A model generated the notes under the pieces. It did not search any database. It worked only from the letters and a program-made list of their open reading frames with translations, and had not been told where the DNA came from. The position numbers and the translations under genes were made by a program. Of a stretch of DNA of 64,000 nucleotides, positions 44,768 through 56,450 are shown one piece after another; positions within the stretch are counted from its first letter, which is position 1; each line of letters opens with the position of its first letter. This DNA comes from Phlebotomus papatasi (lineage: Eukaryota > Arthropoda > Insecta > Diptera > Psychodidae). The DNA is taken from positions 88,546,712 to 88,610,711 of the forward strand of contig NC_077224.1 of NCBI RefSeq assembly GCF_024763615.1, read 5' to 3'.

Positions 44768-47700
44768 TTACTGTCGTCTTCCTTTGGCATAAGGTTTGCG
44801 TCCGTTGGTCTCTAAATAGTAAACTCCTCGAGCTTTCCTTGAGACAGGTTCTCCCATTGATATTGTATCCTTACCACATCGATTGGCTTTATACCCCGCC
44901 CAAGATCTACATTTGTAGCTAATGAATTGATCAGTGAAAATAGACTCTGCAAAGTACTCGTGAGATCTTCCATGACTGCAAGCCTCTAAAAGATCTGAAA
45001 GAAAGTATCTGTGTCAAGAAATTCTTATCCCAAAAAGGTCAGAAGAACTAGATTCTAAGTAATTAAGTAATATTTAACATGTAGAATCAATCCCACTTAT
45101 TTCCAGTCAATCCCACAATGTGAAAAATGAATCCCACTTATTCCAAATATACATCTAAAAATCTAAAAAAAAATACCAATTGGGAAGAAGTTGCAATTGG
45201 GCTGACGGGCTCCTCCATTTGGATAGAAATCAACGTGACCACATCTCATAGAAATCCCAGCGGTTCCGGATGACGTATGGATCACATCTACAAATTGTGC
45301 ATCAGTGGCATCGAGTCTTTCACTTGGAGGAGTTCCCTCAAAACCTAAAAACAATCCCAAGGAAGTTAATCTCTGAATTAGCAATGAACTTGATACTTTG
45401 ATGCATTTACTGCAGTGTATAATTGCTATAATTAGTTTGAAATAACTGTCCTTTGTGAAATATCATCCCATGCACATTTGCATAATGTTCTATTGTTTTT
45501 TTTTCTGGAAATATTCTCTTATCGCCATAAACTACCTTGAATTTGTCTAATGGTCATTTCCTGTTTTGGTTCCTAATGCTTATACAAAATCATATGGGGA
45601 ATTAATTGCGAGAGAGCTTTTACAGCATTGGAGTAGAATTCTCGGGATAGAATGGAATAATTTGAAACATTGCGGTTCTTATCATCCCATGGGATTGGGA
45701 TTGGGATTCACATCTCATATAGTCCTTAAATTAATCGCAGAGCCGACGTACTATCGTTATAGAGCAAAAAAGTTCTCTTTGCAGTTATATCAGGCTAATC
45801 TTTAAGCCTATGAAGGCGTGAAGTAGATCAGTGATTCTTAAGTGTCTGATTGACTAGAGATTGTAATTGGGATTGGGATTTAATGTATAAATCGCTGATC
45901 TGTTTAACCTTTAACCTATCTACCTCCTTTCATCTTTTTATACTTGGGATTGGGATTGGTATTTAATGCATAGGTCTTATATAACTAATTTACATCCTTT
46001 GGTCTTTTAGACCTTGGGATTGAAATTGGATTTGATGGGATTGGTATTTAATGTATAAATCGATGAACTGTATGACTCATCCACATCTTTTTATCTTTAT
46101 GGACCTGAGATCTGGGATTTTGATTGAGATTGGTATATAAAGTATAAATCGATGATTTGTAAAATCCATCCACATCTTTCTATCTTTATACACGTGCTAT
46201 AGACTTGGGATTGGGTTTGGTATTTAAGACATAAGTTTTTGATCTTCAAAAATATAATAAATCCCGTCTCGTAGCCTTTACAAGCCTAGTATTGGTATTT
46301 GTTGCATAAGCCTCTAACTAATCCTCATATTTTGAACCTTATAGCCTTGGGATTGGAATTGGGATTGGTGGGATTGGTAATTAAGGTATAAATCGCTGAT
46401 CTTTGTAACACTTTCATCATCGGGTTTTTAAGGAGATACAAGTTATAGATCTTTATATCTACAATTATTCACGTCTTATGCGGATTACGCACCTGCCATT
46501 AGTATTTAATGCAAAACCTTCTATAACTAATTCACATCCTTTGATTTTTATAGCCTTGGGATTGGGATTGAGATTGGTGGGATTGGTATATATTGCATAA
46601 ATTGCTGATCTATATGTTTTTTTATTTTTATACACGTGTTATAGACCTGGGATTGGAATTGGTATTTAATGCATAAGTTATTGATCTTAAAAAAATAGAA
46701 CAATTCCTGTCATATAGCTTTTACTCATCTGGTATTGGTATTTAATCCATAGGACTCTATAACTAATCAACGTTCTATGATCTTTATGGCCTTGGGATTG
46801 GGATTGAGATTGGTGGGATTGATACTTAAAATATAAATTGCTGATTTGTATAATTAATCTACATTTTTCATCTTTCTACATCTGAGCTTTTGGGATTGGG
46901 ATTGGTATTTAAGACATAATTTGTTGATTTTTAAAAATATAATAAATCCCATTTTGTAGCTTTCACACACCTGGAATTCGTATTTAATGAATAAGCCTCT
47001 ATAATTAATCCACATACTTTGATCCTGATAGCCTTGGGATTGGAATTGAGATTGATGGGATTGGTATTTGAGGTATAAATCGCTAATCGCTATAAATCAT
47101 GCACGTCTTTTCATCTTGACAAATCCTTGATTTAAGATTGGGATTGGGTTTTTGAGGTACAAGTCGTTGATCTGTATTACAAAATCCATGTCTTATAAAT
47201 TTTACAGAACTGTGATTAAGAGTTAAAGTATAAGGAAGCCTTAATAAAAAATCTACTCTTTTTGGGATTCACAAACAAGGCATTGGGATTGGACTTTTAT
47301 GATATAACTCGATTATTTATATAACTAATTCATGTTTTTGGGCCTTTAAAAGCCATTAATGTATGAGCCAAGAGGCAGATATTGAAAATTTTTAAATAAA
47401 TTGTGAATATGTCGAAGGACTCGCATTGTTTGGTTGAATGAGCTAATTCCTACTGCTACTAAATTAAATTAAAATTCATCTACTGATCAAATTGAATGCA
47501 AAAATAATATGACAGGTTATGGTCTTTTTGTAGTTTATAGATGAATTTTTAAAATTATTTGTAAACGAATTGACCGATAGATGAAAATGTAGTACCATCG
47601 GAAAGGTCTTGAAATCCTCTATAAAGCCTCACATATTGAATTTAATAATTATTATCTTATTTAAGATAAGAAGAGTTATTTAATTTAGAAGGAGAATCAT

Positions 47701-48740
47701 CACTGTCGCGTTCTGAAATTATCCAATTCATTGGGTTTATCTGTTTACAAGTGGTTTTGAAAATTCTTTCCGCGCGGAACTGATCGTATTTGCTTAATAA
47801 AACCAATTAAACAACAAAACACTTAAATGAAATTAATAATACTTCTTCAGTCTGAGATATAAGTGAAGTAGTTTTACCTGGATTGGCGGGATCAAGTCCA
47901 GATATTCTACCTACTCGTCCTCCTAATTTACTTCCTGCAAATCCAGCACAGTGAGCCCCAAGGCTGTGTCCGATGATGTGCATCTTCCCAACAGATGCAT
48001 TCCTTGTTTTCACCAGGTGATCGATCATTTCGGCAATGGCTTCACCGACTTCACGTGTCTGGGCGACAGGCGTGAAGTAGAAAATATTCGCGGCCAATTC
48101 ACTCCAGTCCACGGCGATAACGTTCATATCGTCGACCTTCAGGTAATTGTCTTTGATGGACTGAATTGTGTCAGTTAATTTATTTGATTTCCAGCCGTGA
48201 ATTAGGAATTTTGTCTCTAGATCAGGATCAAAGACATCTGAGGATGCTTCGCGTTTTCTGCTCGATCTCAGGCTTCGTGTTTTTCTGATCTTTACGCCGT
48301 CTTGTTGATATTTCCTTCAAGGCGGAATTAATTTCCGTCAATTCGGAATCATTGGGATTCATTGGGATTCGTTGGGATTCGTTGGGATTCGTTGGGATTC
48401 ATTGGTATTAGCTCACCTGTTGTATAGGTGAAAGGTCACTTTGTCCTTAACATCGTAGAGACTCATTCTCGTAGAATTTCGTGGTTCTTCGGAGAGATAC
48501 GCTATCTGCATGGTATTATTCCCATCCGGAAGGAACATCCATGTTACACCATAGGAAGGATCAATTAACTTAAGATATTCCAAATCTGCAGAAGTGCTAT
48601 TGTCGGGTTCACCTGAGGGCAAGAACTTATCACTATCACAAATCACCAAAAGACTTTTTCCACCAACCTCTGCAGAAGGGAGAAAACACCATAAGAAGCA
48701 GCACAAATTGCCACATTTTCCGCACAGAGGAAAAGTGCAT
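44768..48740 (-). CDS. Lipase B: secreted pancreatic-lipase-family enzyme
   Basis: Exons on the - strand: 48740-48668, 48612-48417, 48284-47878, 45344-45177 and 44994-44768, about 356 aa. Exon 1 gives the signal peptide (WQFVLLLMVFSPFCRG), joined through a 55 nt intron to EPDNSTSADLEYLK. Conserved parts: KFLIHGWKSNK, VIAVDWSELAANI, the elbow IIGHSLGAHCAGFAG (Ser near 197), ISGLDPANPG (Asp near 221), VDVIHTSSGTAG, and CSHGRSHEYFAESIF (His near 289). Lid very short, as in lipase A. One join is uncertain: after FHLYNR the intron could end at 48285 or 48315, both in phase, adding a basic linker (RKTRSLRSSRKR) with or without ten more residues; neither acceptor has a good pyrimidine tract. An initiator-like TTCAGTG lies just upstream of the ATG. 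Confidence 0.9.
45345..47877 (-). repeat. Intron 3 of lipase B filled with GGGATT-based tandem repeat
   Basis: The 2.5 kb intron between GLDPANP and GFEGTPP is largely a degenerate array from about 45680 to 47300. Units of roughly 80-110 bp start with CTTGGGATTGGGATTGGTAT, then TTAATGCATAAATCGCTGAT, then a CATCTTTTGATCTTTATA-like stretch. At least twelve units can be picked out (for example 45866, 45946, 46205, 46557, 46793, 46898, 47035). No exon is hidden in it. Confidence 0.8.
48350..48412 (+). repeat. Short 10 bp tandem repeat (GGGATTCGTT) in lipase B intron 2
   Basis: Six copies of the decamer ATTGGGATTC or GTTGGGATTC stand next to the exon 2 donor. In sense orientation they read GAATCCCAAC. 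They make up about half of this 100-130 nt intron. Confidence 0.85.
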
Positions 48741-51039
48741 AAATTCGCACTGAATGGCACTCGGTGACTGTTGCACGACATAAATGGTCGAGGGGTTTTT
48801 AAAAGCTGCAATCTGGCCGATAGCAGGACAAAAAATGCCAATACATTGCGTCGTAGGTGGAAAATGGGGAAAATTGTCGTTCGCCTTCAGAGAAATTTTT
48901 CCATAGACTGAAAATGAGGCGCTATACTTCTTTTTTTTTTCTTGCCCTTTCCACCTCAAACAAACTTCCCCCACACGACGATTTTCTGTTATCACACTGC
49001 ATATGCATATAAGTATGGGGAGTTAGCAAAGGAAAAACATGAAAATTTTTCGCCCAATTGCCATTTTCAATTAAGGGGCTGATCAGTATCTTGGAATTAC
49101 ATAAGAAAATTATGCTCTTCCTCAAAGCCAAAGTTTTTAAACTTAAATTTGCTTTCGACTGCAGAAATTGTAGCTTAAGACTGAAAGCATATAAAATGTG
49201 AAAATCTTCTTGGTCCTTAGATTGACTTACATGGATAAAAATAAAAGTTTTAACAGATAGAACACGGAACCAATGCTTGAAATACCAATCCCAATACCAA
49301 TCCCAATACCAATCCCAATCCCAATCCAAATTTCAATTCCAATCCCAAGATTTCACCTAAGGCTTTACAACATAAAGTTTTTAAACCTAAATTTGCTTTC
49401 GACTGCAATTAATAGCGATACATGACTGAAAGTGTATTATAAAATTAAAAAGAAATCTTATCTTATTTTAGGTTTAGTTAAGTTACACGGATTAAGATGG
49501 AAGTTTTAACGACATTTTGACTATAAAATGCGGATTTGTTATGCAGAACTAATACTTTAAATCCCAATCCCAATCGCAATCTCAATCCCAATCCCAATCC
49601 CAACCCCAATCTGTAAAGTTGGCAGTCTTGAATTTCGAGTAATGCTCGATTATGTAAATTTGTCGTCTTCCTATTTATCTTATACAATCCCAATTCCAAT
49701 CCCAAGTGTGTAAAGCATTTAAGTCTTTAAAACCTGAAGTTTTGAAACCTAAATTTACTTTAGATTGCAAATCATTGCAACATATGACTTGAAACCTATA
49801 AAATAAAAGAAAAAACCTCATCTGATTTTAAGTTTTCAACACATGGATCAAGATGGAAGTTTTAATGAAATTTTAGCGACAAAATTCGTATTAGTTATGC
49901 AAAACTAAAATCTCAAATCCCAATCCCAATAACAATTCCAGTCAGACTCCTAATCCCAATCCCAAATTTTTAAGGCACTGCTCAATAGGTTTCATTTGCA
50001 TAAATGTAGTGCAGGAAATTTTTATTCTACTTGCAATTGCACTATCGGTTAAACATTAATTCTGAAAGGTATATAAATGTGATCAGTTACGAAATGATTA
50101 AATGATAAGTCTCTTGACTTATCTTCAGGTTTATATGTGCTCTTAGAACTATGCCTTTTGATTTTTTTACGGTCTTGGGATTTGTAATTAAAGCATAAAT
50201 TATTTGTTTTTTTATAATTTCGCTTACATTGTAATGCCTTTACAGATCTAGATTTGGGATTGGGGGGACTTTAAATATTCCTGTAATTCACTTGGAATGT
50301 AAAATGTAAATGTAACAGGCTTAAGTTTGGGATTAGAACTTAAGACTTATATTACTCCTCTGTTTATAAATAATCTATGTCTTAGGAACATTCCAAATTT
50401 GAGGTTATATAGGCCTCAAATTGAATAAAACCAGTTCTTTAGATTGTTTAAAAATCTATAAGGGACCCTCGTGAACGTTGTTAAATCTCTAGCTTGAAAA
50501 TCCTCTTGGGATTGGAACTTCAGTCTTAAATTGTCTCTATTATTAATTCGAATTTTAAACTCTTTGGGATTGGGTTTGGGATTGTACTTAGAGTGTAAAT
50601 TTTTAAGCAGCAATCTCTATAACTAAACCTCTCAGATAACCTTAAAAAATCACGGTTTTGACGCAATTTTGGCGCTTAAATAGTAAATGCCGTATCGTAG
50701 TGCTAAAAGTCTTTAGAATTTTTTGTTTCTTGCACTGTATGGTACTCACATTCTCAGGTAAATTTTACCAGGTTATGTTTAGCATAATCTTAAAGAAAAA
50801 GATTAGATTAGATAAGGATCTATAGTCCATTACTTCCAATGTGGCTGAATTGTCCTTCTTTTGAATTAAACTCCAATCCCAATACCAGTTTCTAGCGCAA
50901 TATCAATCCCAATTGGTATTGGGATTGAAGAGAAAAATACCATACCAGATTTTAGATTTTCGACATATGGATCATGATGGAAGTTTTAATCAAATTTCAG
51001 CGATAAAATTCGTATTAGTTATGCAAAACTAATGCCTTA

Positions 51040-51195
51040 AATCCCAATCCTAATAACAATCCCAGCCGGAATCCTATTGGAATTGCTAATATCAGTCCCA
51101 ATTGGTATTGGGATTAATATTGCCAATGCCAATTTCAATACCAATACCAATACCAATACCAATCCCAATACCAATTCCAATCCCAATCCCAATTG
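51040..51195 (+). repeat. Hexamer array (CCAATA/CCAATC)
   Basis: It is a run of about 20 CCAATACCAATCCCAAT-type hexamers, densest at 51126-51193, close to the lipase C 3' end. It belongs to the same AATCCC theme as the other arrays in the lipase cluster. Confidence 0.8.
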
Positions 51196-51443
51196 GCTGC
51201 AGTCTTTTTTTTATAGTTGTTAACAATTTGATATTTCTAGTTTTTAGTAAATGAGCAACCCCTTATTCAGGTTACCCGTTGCAGTTGGTATTTTGTCTCA
51301 ATCAAAATGTATCGTCTTTAATTTGTAAATATCGTATAGCTTGTTTTCAAAAGGCAGACCGTACACATGTTCTGTGACATTTAGATTGCAACAAACAGCC
51401 AGACTGAATAATTATGATAAAATAATAGCTGATCTCAGTTATT

Positions 51444-51449
51444 TTTATT
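51444..51449 (-). terminator. Poly(A) signal of lipase C
   Basis: TTTATT on the + strand (AATAAA on -) lies 32 nt after the lipase C stop at 51481-51483. Confidence 0.55.
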
Positions 51450-51480
51450 GGACTTTTATGTACGTTTTTTTTAAGTTAGT

Positions 51481-54400
51481 TCAGTAAAGTGGCAATGGGA
51501 AGGTATCTTCGTAGCCGGTGACATTTTTCACATATTCCCGAATGATCTTTTCTCTGTAGACAATTGGATCATTTATGTGATTGGCTTTGTGGTTGATTTC
51601 TGCCCTTTCTGTGGTTGATTGGAGTTTCTCCCCAGATTGAAAAGCATCTGCTTGAAGAGTATTGTCTACAATCTCATTCACTTCATTTGGCATGAGATGC
51701 CCAAAGAGTTGTTCTGTGATGCGTTTGGTGCCTTGGTGACTGAAGTACAGCCAGTCGTCGTGAATGGGATCCTGTGCAATAGGTGTGGGGAAGTTCATGA
51801 TGTTGTTGAATGTCCCATCGAGTTTTCCCCATTGATCTAGTTCATCCTGTAGGGGATTTTTTCTCTTAATTGGCGTTAAATATTCCTCAACTAGGCTCGA
51901 TTTCAGGCCACTATTCTTCAGGACATCTGTCCATTTGCCCATGGCAAAAGGTGGGCTGGGATTTGTACTGATGATAAACATTCCTCTCGTGGTGTTTTTG
52001 CAATTTTCTCCAGCTTCTCGTAGATTGTCGCTTGGACGACAGAATCCCAGCAAGTAGTTGATGTAGCTGTCGCATTGCCATCCCCAGAAGCCACGGAAAC
52101 TCCTTATGCTCTCCATGTAGTAGTCTGGAGCTCGGTGGTGGCTGCAAACGATGGGATCTGGAAGAAGAATCTTCCTAAAATATTTCTTCCTTGTCCTTAA
52201 ATTAGTTTAAAATGTACTTTGACCATTTGACCAACATCCTGGCTGAAGGATCCCTCCATTAAAGTAAAAATCCGCATGACCGCATCTCTCAATCTTCCCC
52301 TGGACCAATGCATTTGTATGCAGGACGTCCACAAAGACAGCATCAGAAGCATCTAGCTTCTCATCATTGCTGACTCCAATGTAGAGGGGCAGTGCAGGAT
52401 CTAAACCGGTTATCCTGGGTATCCTGAAGGGTTTTGCGTGCCTAGCCACAAAGTTAGTCACCTGACCACCCAAAGAGAAACCTATGAGATGAATATCTGT
52501 GGTCTCAGTCTCCAGGAGCCGATGGATCAACTGCGCAATGCATTCTCCCACATGATCGGCATTATGAACAGCCATTAGGTAGCAAGGACTCTGTCCCAAG
52601 ATGCTCCAGTCCACAAAAAATAAATTAAAATCGCCCCTTTGGAGGTATTCTGCAAAACGAAACTTCTTGTAGACTTCTATAGAACTTAAATTCATTTTAG
52701 AAAAGAAAAATGCCACTCACCGTCTCGCATTTCAATCAAACTGTTCAAATACATGTCCGAGTTGTATCTGAAAAGGATTTTGCATTTAGAAGGAAAATTG
52801 TTAGGATTTTCCAGCAGCATTACTAACCGGTTGCGACCTTTTGGTCAGTAAAAAATAAAATTTGGTCAGTAAAAAATAAAATTTGGTCAGTAAAAAATTA
52901 AATTTGGTCTGCCAAAAATTAAATTTGTGCAGTGAAAAATCAAATGTGGTCAGTTAAAAATAAAATATGGTCAGTAAAATATTAAATATGGTCACTGAAA
53001 AATAAAATATGGTCAGTAAAAAGTAAAAAATCTGGTCAGTAAAAAATCAAATTTTATCAGCGTATATTTTGGTCAGTAAAAAATCAAATTTGGTCAGTGA
53101 AAAATCAAAATTGATCATTGAAAAATGAAATTTGATGGGTAAAATATAAAAATAGTCAGTAAAAAATAAAGAACCTGATTTACTGGTCATTTTTTACTGA
53201 TCAAATTTTATCTTTGACTGACCAAATTTAATTTTTTACTGATTTTTTAAAGTTTTTAACTGACCATATTTTATTTTTTACTGACCATATTTTATTTTTT
53301 ACTGACCGAATTTGATTTCTTACTGACCAATAGTTTATTTTTTACTGGCCAATTTTAATTTTTTTACTGACCAAAAAGATTTTGCCTTACTAACCCATGG
53401 ATGATGATCTTTGTGGGATGGAGTGGATTGAAGTATGAGGTAGATATGTTGGATTTTTCCCATGTTGAATCTACATAGATGAATTGTCGCTCTGTGGGGT
53501 TCCTTGAGGTGAACAGGAAGAGTTTGATATCGCTGTCCGGGCATTTTCTGTCCACTACCCAAATGCATGGACCCCATCTTAGGGTACTTCTCTGTTCCAC
53601 GGCAATGGGAATTGGCGATACAATCACAGCTAAAACTAATCCAAAAATGGATGTTAATAACTAATTTAAAGATAAGTTTTAAATTTAATTTTAAAACTCT
53701 CAATTACACAAAAACTAAAAAAAATCCCTAAGTAGATAAAAGGTTATGTTGCAAAGTGAGGTTAGGAGATAATTTTGAAATGATTTAACCTTAATTTCGT
53801 GTTAGAACGATTCCTTTTAATTTTAAATAAAATTATTTAAATTTTCCCTGCTACAAAAATTAAAATATTATAGCTTTTATTTGGTCAAAGGATTAGTTGG
53901 AGATGTGAAGTATGTACCAAGCATAACCTCAAAACTCAAGGCATATCACTCAAGTGACAAACTTTTATATTAATTGAAACAAATTAACACACAGTTGTCA
54001 CATTTTTCTTAGCATTAGATTAATTCTAACCTCAATTAAAAAAATAAATAAATGAAGTCTAAATGTGTGAAAAATATTATTTATTATTATTTGTGGTCAA
54101 AAACAGGCTAAATATTACACCTCATTTGGTTCATAATAACAAACCTCGTTCACAAAACCATAGAAAAATTGCTGAGTAACAGACATTAAAGCCTAAAAAT
54201 AGAAGTATGTAAAAAATTAATAAATTTTGTGGTTAAATTTGCTTTTATGATTTTAGTGTGAAAACGTTCTTAGTGCTGAAATTGTTATTTTCTGTATGTT
54301 AGTAGAATTTTTTTTAGTAATTCACAAAAATTTGTGGCAAGTAGAAAGATTCAATTAGTTTGTGAAAACAACCATAACCTCAAAATATTTATTAAAAAAT

Positions 54401-56400
54401 AACTAAAAACTATTGTTGCAATAAAAAAGTACTAACCACAAATGATAGGGCTACAAGTTGAATGAAAATTGTGATATTTTTGGTTAGAAAAAAGAAAACC
54501 TTTGCCTTAAGTTTCTAGTTAGAACAGATCATCATATTAAGTTAGGTTATGTTTGGTTTCTGAATTTCAGAGCTACTTTAATATTGTAAGTCTTCAGTAA
54601 TGAAAACATTATAAGATTTTAATCTTCGATGAATTCAAAATCATATTATTAAAAATTAAATAATATATCATTTAAATTTAACTGTTAGTTAAATATTTCA
54701 ATTTCTTGGTTAGGTAAGACATAACATAACCGCACTTTTTTGGAGTAGTTGTAGAACATACATAAGAAAAAATTAGATTAGTAAAATGGCTTCTGAGACG
54801 AATATTATACGGTTTTGTTAAAAATCTTTGGGAAATTATCCCTACGAGATTGTCTGACACCACAGTTTCCTCCGCATGACTTGGACGAAATTAGGGAATT
54901 ACTCCCGATGCAAGAGTCTCGCTTCCAAAAATTTAATGACTAATTCGCTTCCATTTCTTGACCACAAATAATATTACTTCCGACTCATTAAATTGAATGG
55001 GTTTTTTCAAAAAGCTATTTGTTAAATTTCAAGAATATTGAAATAAATAAACAACTTTAATCTCATTTATGCTATTTTAACATAATGTAATTTGGATAGA
55101 CAAAATAATTGTGGATCTAAATAAAATAATTGTAAGAACCACATTCATTTAGAAATAGGCGAAAAAGTCGTATAACAATCTAGCAGTATAGCTCAAAGTA
55201 GTCCCACCTCCCCCTATGCAGGAGCATTTTACAAAAATTGTTCGTAAAATAATTACTTGATGAGCAGTTTTTGTACTTTTACGAACATTTGTTTGTAAAT
55301 TTTTGTTTGTCTGGAAAAATTTTACGAACAAATAGCAAAATTTTACGAATACTTTCCTGTGTGTTTACGAACATTTACGAACAAATTTTTGTAAAGGAAC
55401 AAAAATGTTCGACAAGAAATCATATAACTTTTCGACACTATCGAATCGATAGTATCGATAAATTTATATGTGTTAGATTAAGTGAATGTCGACTTTTTAC
55501 GCATTGTTGGAACATTCATTGTAACATTCTTAAAAGAATGTGTCTATTAATGTATATCTAAATTAATTACAGGAAGTCCTTCTACAGTTTAAATTTTTCA
55601 AAATCGACAGTCGATAGTATCGAAAATAAGTTATCATGTTACCCCTGTAAAATGTAAAATTTTCTTACGTCTACAATAGGTCTTTACAAACATTTACGAA
55701 CAATTTTGCAATTTTTTTTGTATAATATCATAGCGTATAAATCTGTGTTGATTTTCGAATTGTAATTTCTAACGTGGGGATTCAGCGCCTTTATTAATGT
55801 TAATTTTACAAACTTCACTAATTTTAAAAAGTTATTAGCTCTTTGAAACCCTTGACTTTTTTCTAATTGAGAATTAAATCGGTTGATTAGTATCCGAGCT
55901 TATAACCGCTTGAGTGTCAAAATTGACAAAATTGATTTTGCCTAAATTTTGGGCGTTAAAATAAATTCAATTTAAACCGATAAACTTTTGTAAATACCTA
56001 ATCGGACTCAAGGTTCAATACAAATTTAAATTTATCGCATCTGAATTTTCAGAGTGTACTAAAAATTTTGTTCCTCAGTGTACAACTTTCCCACTCAAAG
56101 TTCATCTAAGTTCATTCTGAAGAAAACTTGATGATCTATTCTCATGAATTAAAGAAGCAATCACACCACTTGCATAGAGCTACTGATTTACCAGCTGATT
56201 GGGCAACATTCTTGATAATTTTCATCTTTTGTGGCTTTCTCAGCAAGATGATTACCTTGATGAGAAAAGCATTTCTTTTGGATTAGATAGATTAATTCAA
56301 AAAAAAAGTCACCAAAAATTCGATAAAATTGTCAGAGAGGGAAAAACTTACATAAAATTAGAGCGATTTCTATCCACTTTTTGAACACATGCGCCAACAT
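51481..56400 (-). CDS. Lipase C: pancreatic-lipase-family enzyme with long C-terminal extension
   Basis: Exons on the - strand: 56400-56352, 53629-53395, 52767-52721, 52649-52224 and 52157-51481, about 477 aa. Exon 1 plus the start of exon 2 gives a convincing signal peptide (MLAHVFKKWIEIALILS then VIVSPIPIA). Then come KIIIHG-YNSDMYLNSLIE, LFFVDWSILGQSPCYLMAV, the elbow LIGFSLGGQVTNF (Ser near 169; GFSLG instead of GHSLG), ITGLDPALPLY (Asp near 194) and VCSHHRAPDYYMESI (His near 259). The triad is complete. After the His come about 218 residues, versus 67-90 in lipases A and B, so it has an extra hydrophilic tail of about 120-130 residues. The exon 4 donor may be 52224 (GTCAAA) or 52218 (GTACAT), both in phase. 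With lipase D it shares the PPCYxxAVHN-type segment. Confidence 0.9.
52768..53394 (-). repeat. Palindromic GGTCAGTAAAAAATAAAATT array filling lipase C intron 2
   Basis: From about 52840 to 53168 the + strand carries about fifteen direct units of roughly 21 bp (GGTCAGTAAAAAATAAAATT and variants). From about 53178 to 53385 the same unit runs in the opposite orientation (TTTTACTGACCAAATTT). The intron between IIIHG and YNSD is almost entirely this structure, so its transcript could fold on itself. The unit is close to that of the 13965-15090 array. Confidence 0.85.
53630..56351 (-). other. Intron 1 of lipase C
   Basis: This is a 2.7 kb intron between the signal-peptide exons (donor GTAAGT at 56351, acceptor TTAGTTTTAG at 53630). 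It is AT-rich and mostly unremarkable. At 55245-55710 there is a cluster of TTTACGAACA motifs in both orientations with TATCGATA-type sites between. No exon was seen. Confidence 0.7.
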
Positions 56401-56442
56401 TATCACTTCCGTTCTTGTCATAAGCACTTGTACAACACACTG

Positions 56443-56450
56443 CTTTTATA
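56443..56450 (-). promoter_or_regulatory. TATA box of lipase C
   Basis: The - strand reads TATAAAAG at 56450-56443, 43-50 nt upstream of the ATG at 56400. This predicts a transcription start near 56420 and a 5' UTR of about 20 nt. It supports the start chosen for lipase C. Confidence 0.6.

Larger units (their letters stand above)
48741..51480. other. Interval between lipase B and lipase C
   Basis: This 2.7 kb interval holds the lipase B upstream region and scattered short CAATCCCAATCCCAATCC arrays (49277-49335, 49560-49615, 49684-49705, 49915-49970, 50875-51195). Between them lie imperfectly repeated segments with AACCTAAATTTGCTTTCGAC (49134, 49382, 49745) and TGGAAGTTTTAA. No gene was seen. 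Confidence 0.7.

Noticed and set aside
48350..48412. GGGATTCGTT repeat as a possible telomere-like or CRISPR-like array
   Set aside because: Units are contiguous 10-mers without spacers, and this is a eukaryotic intron. The motif is not the insect TTAGG telomere unit.
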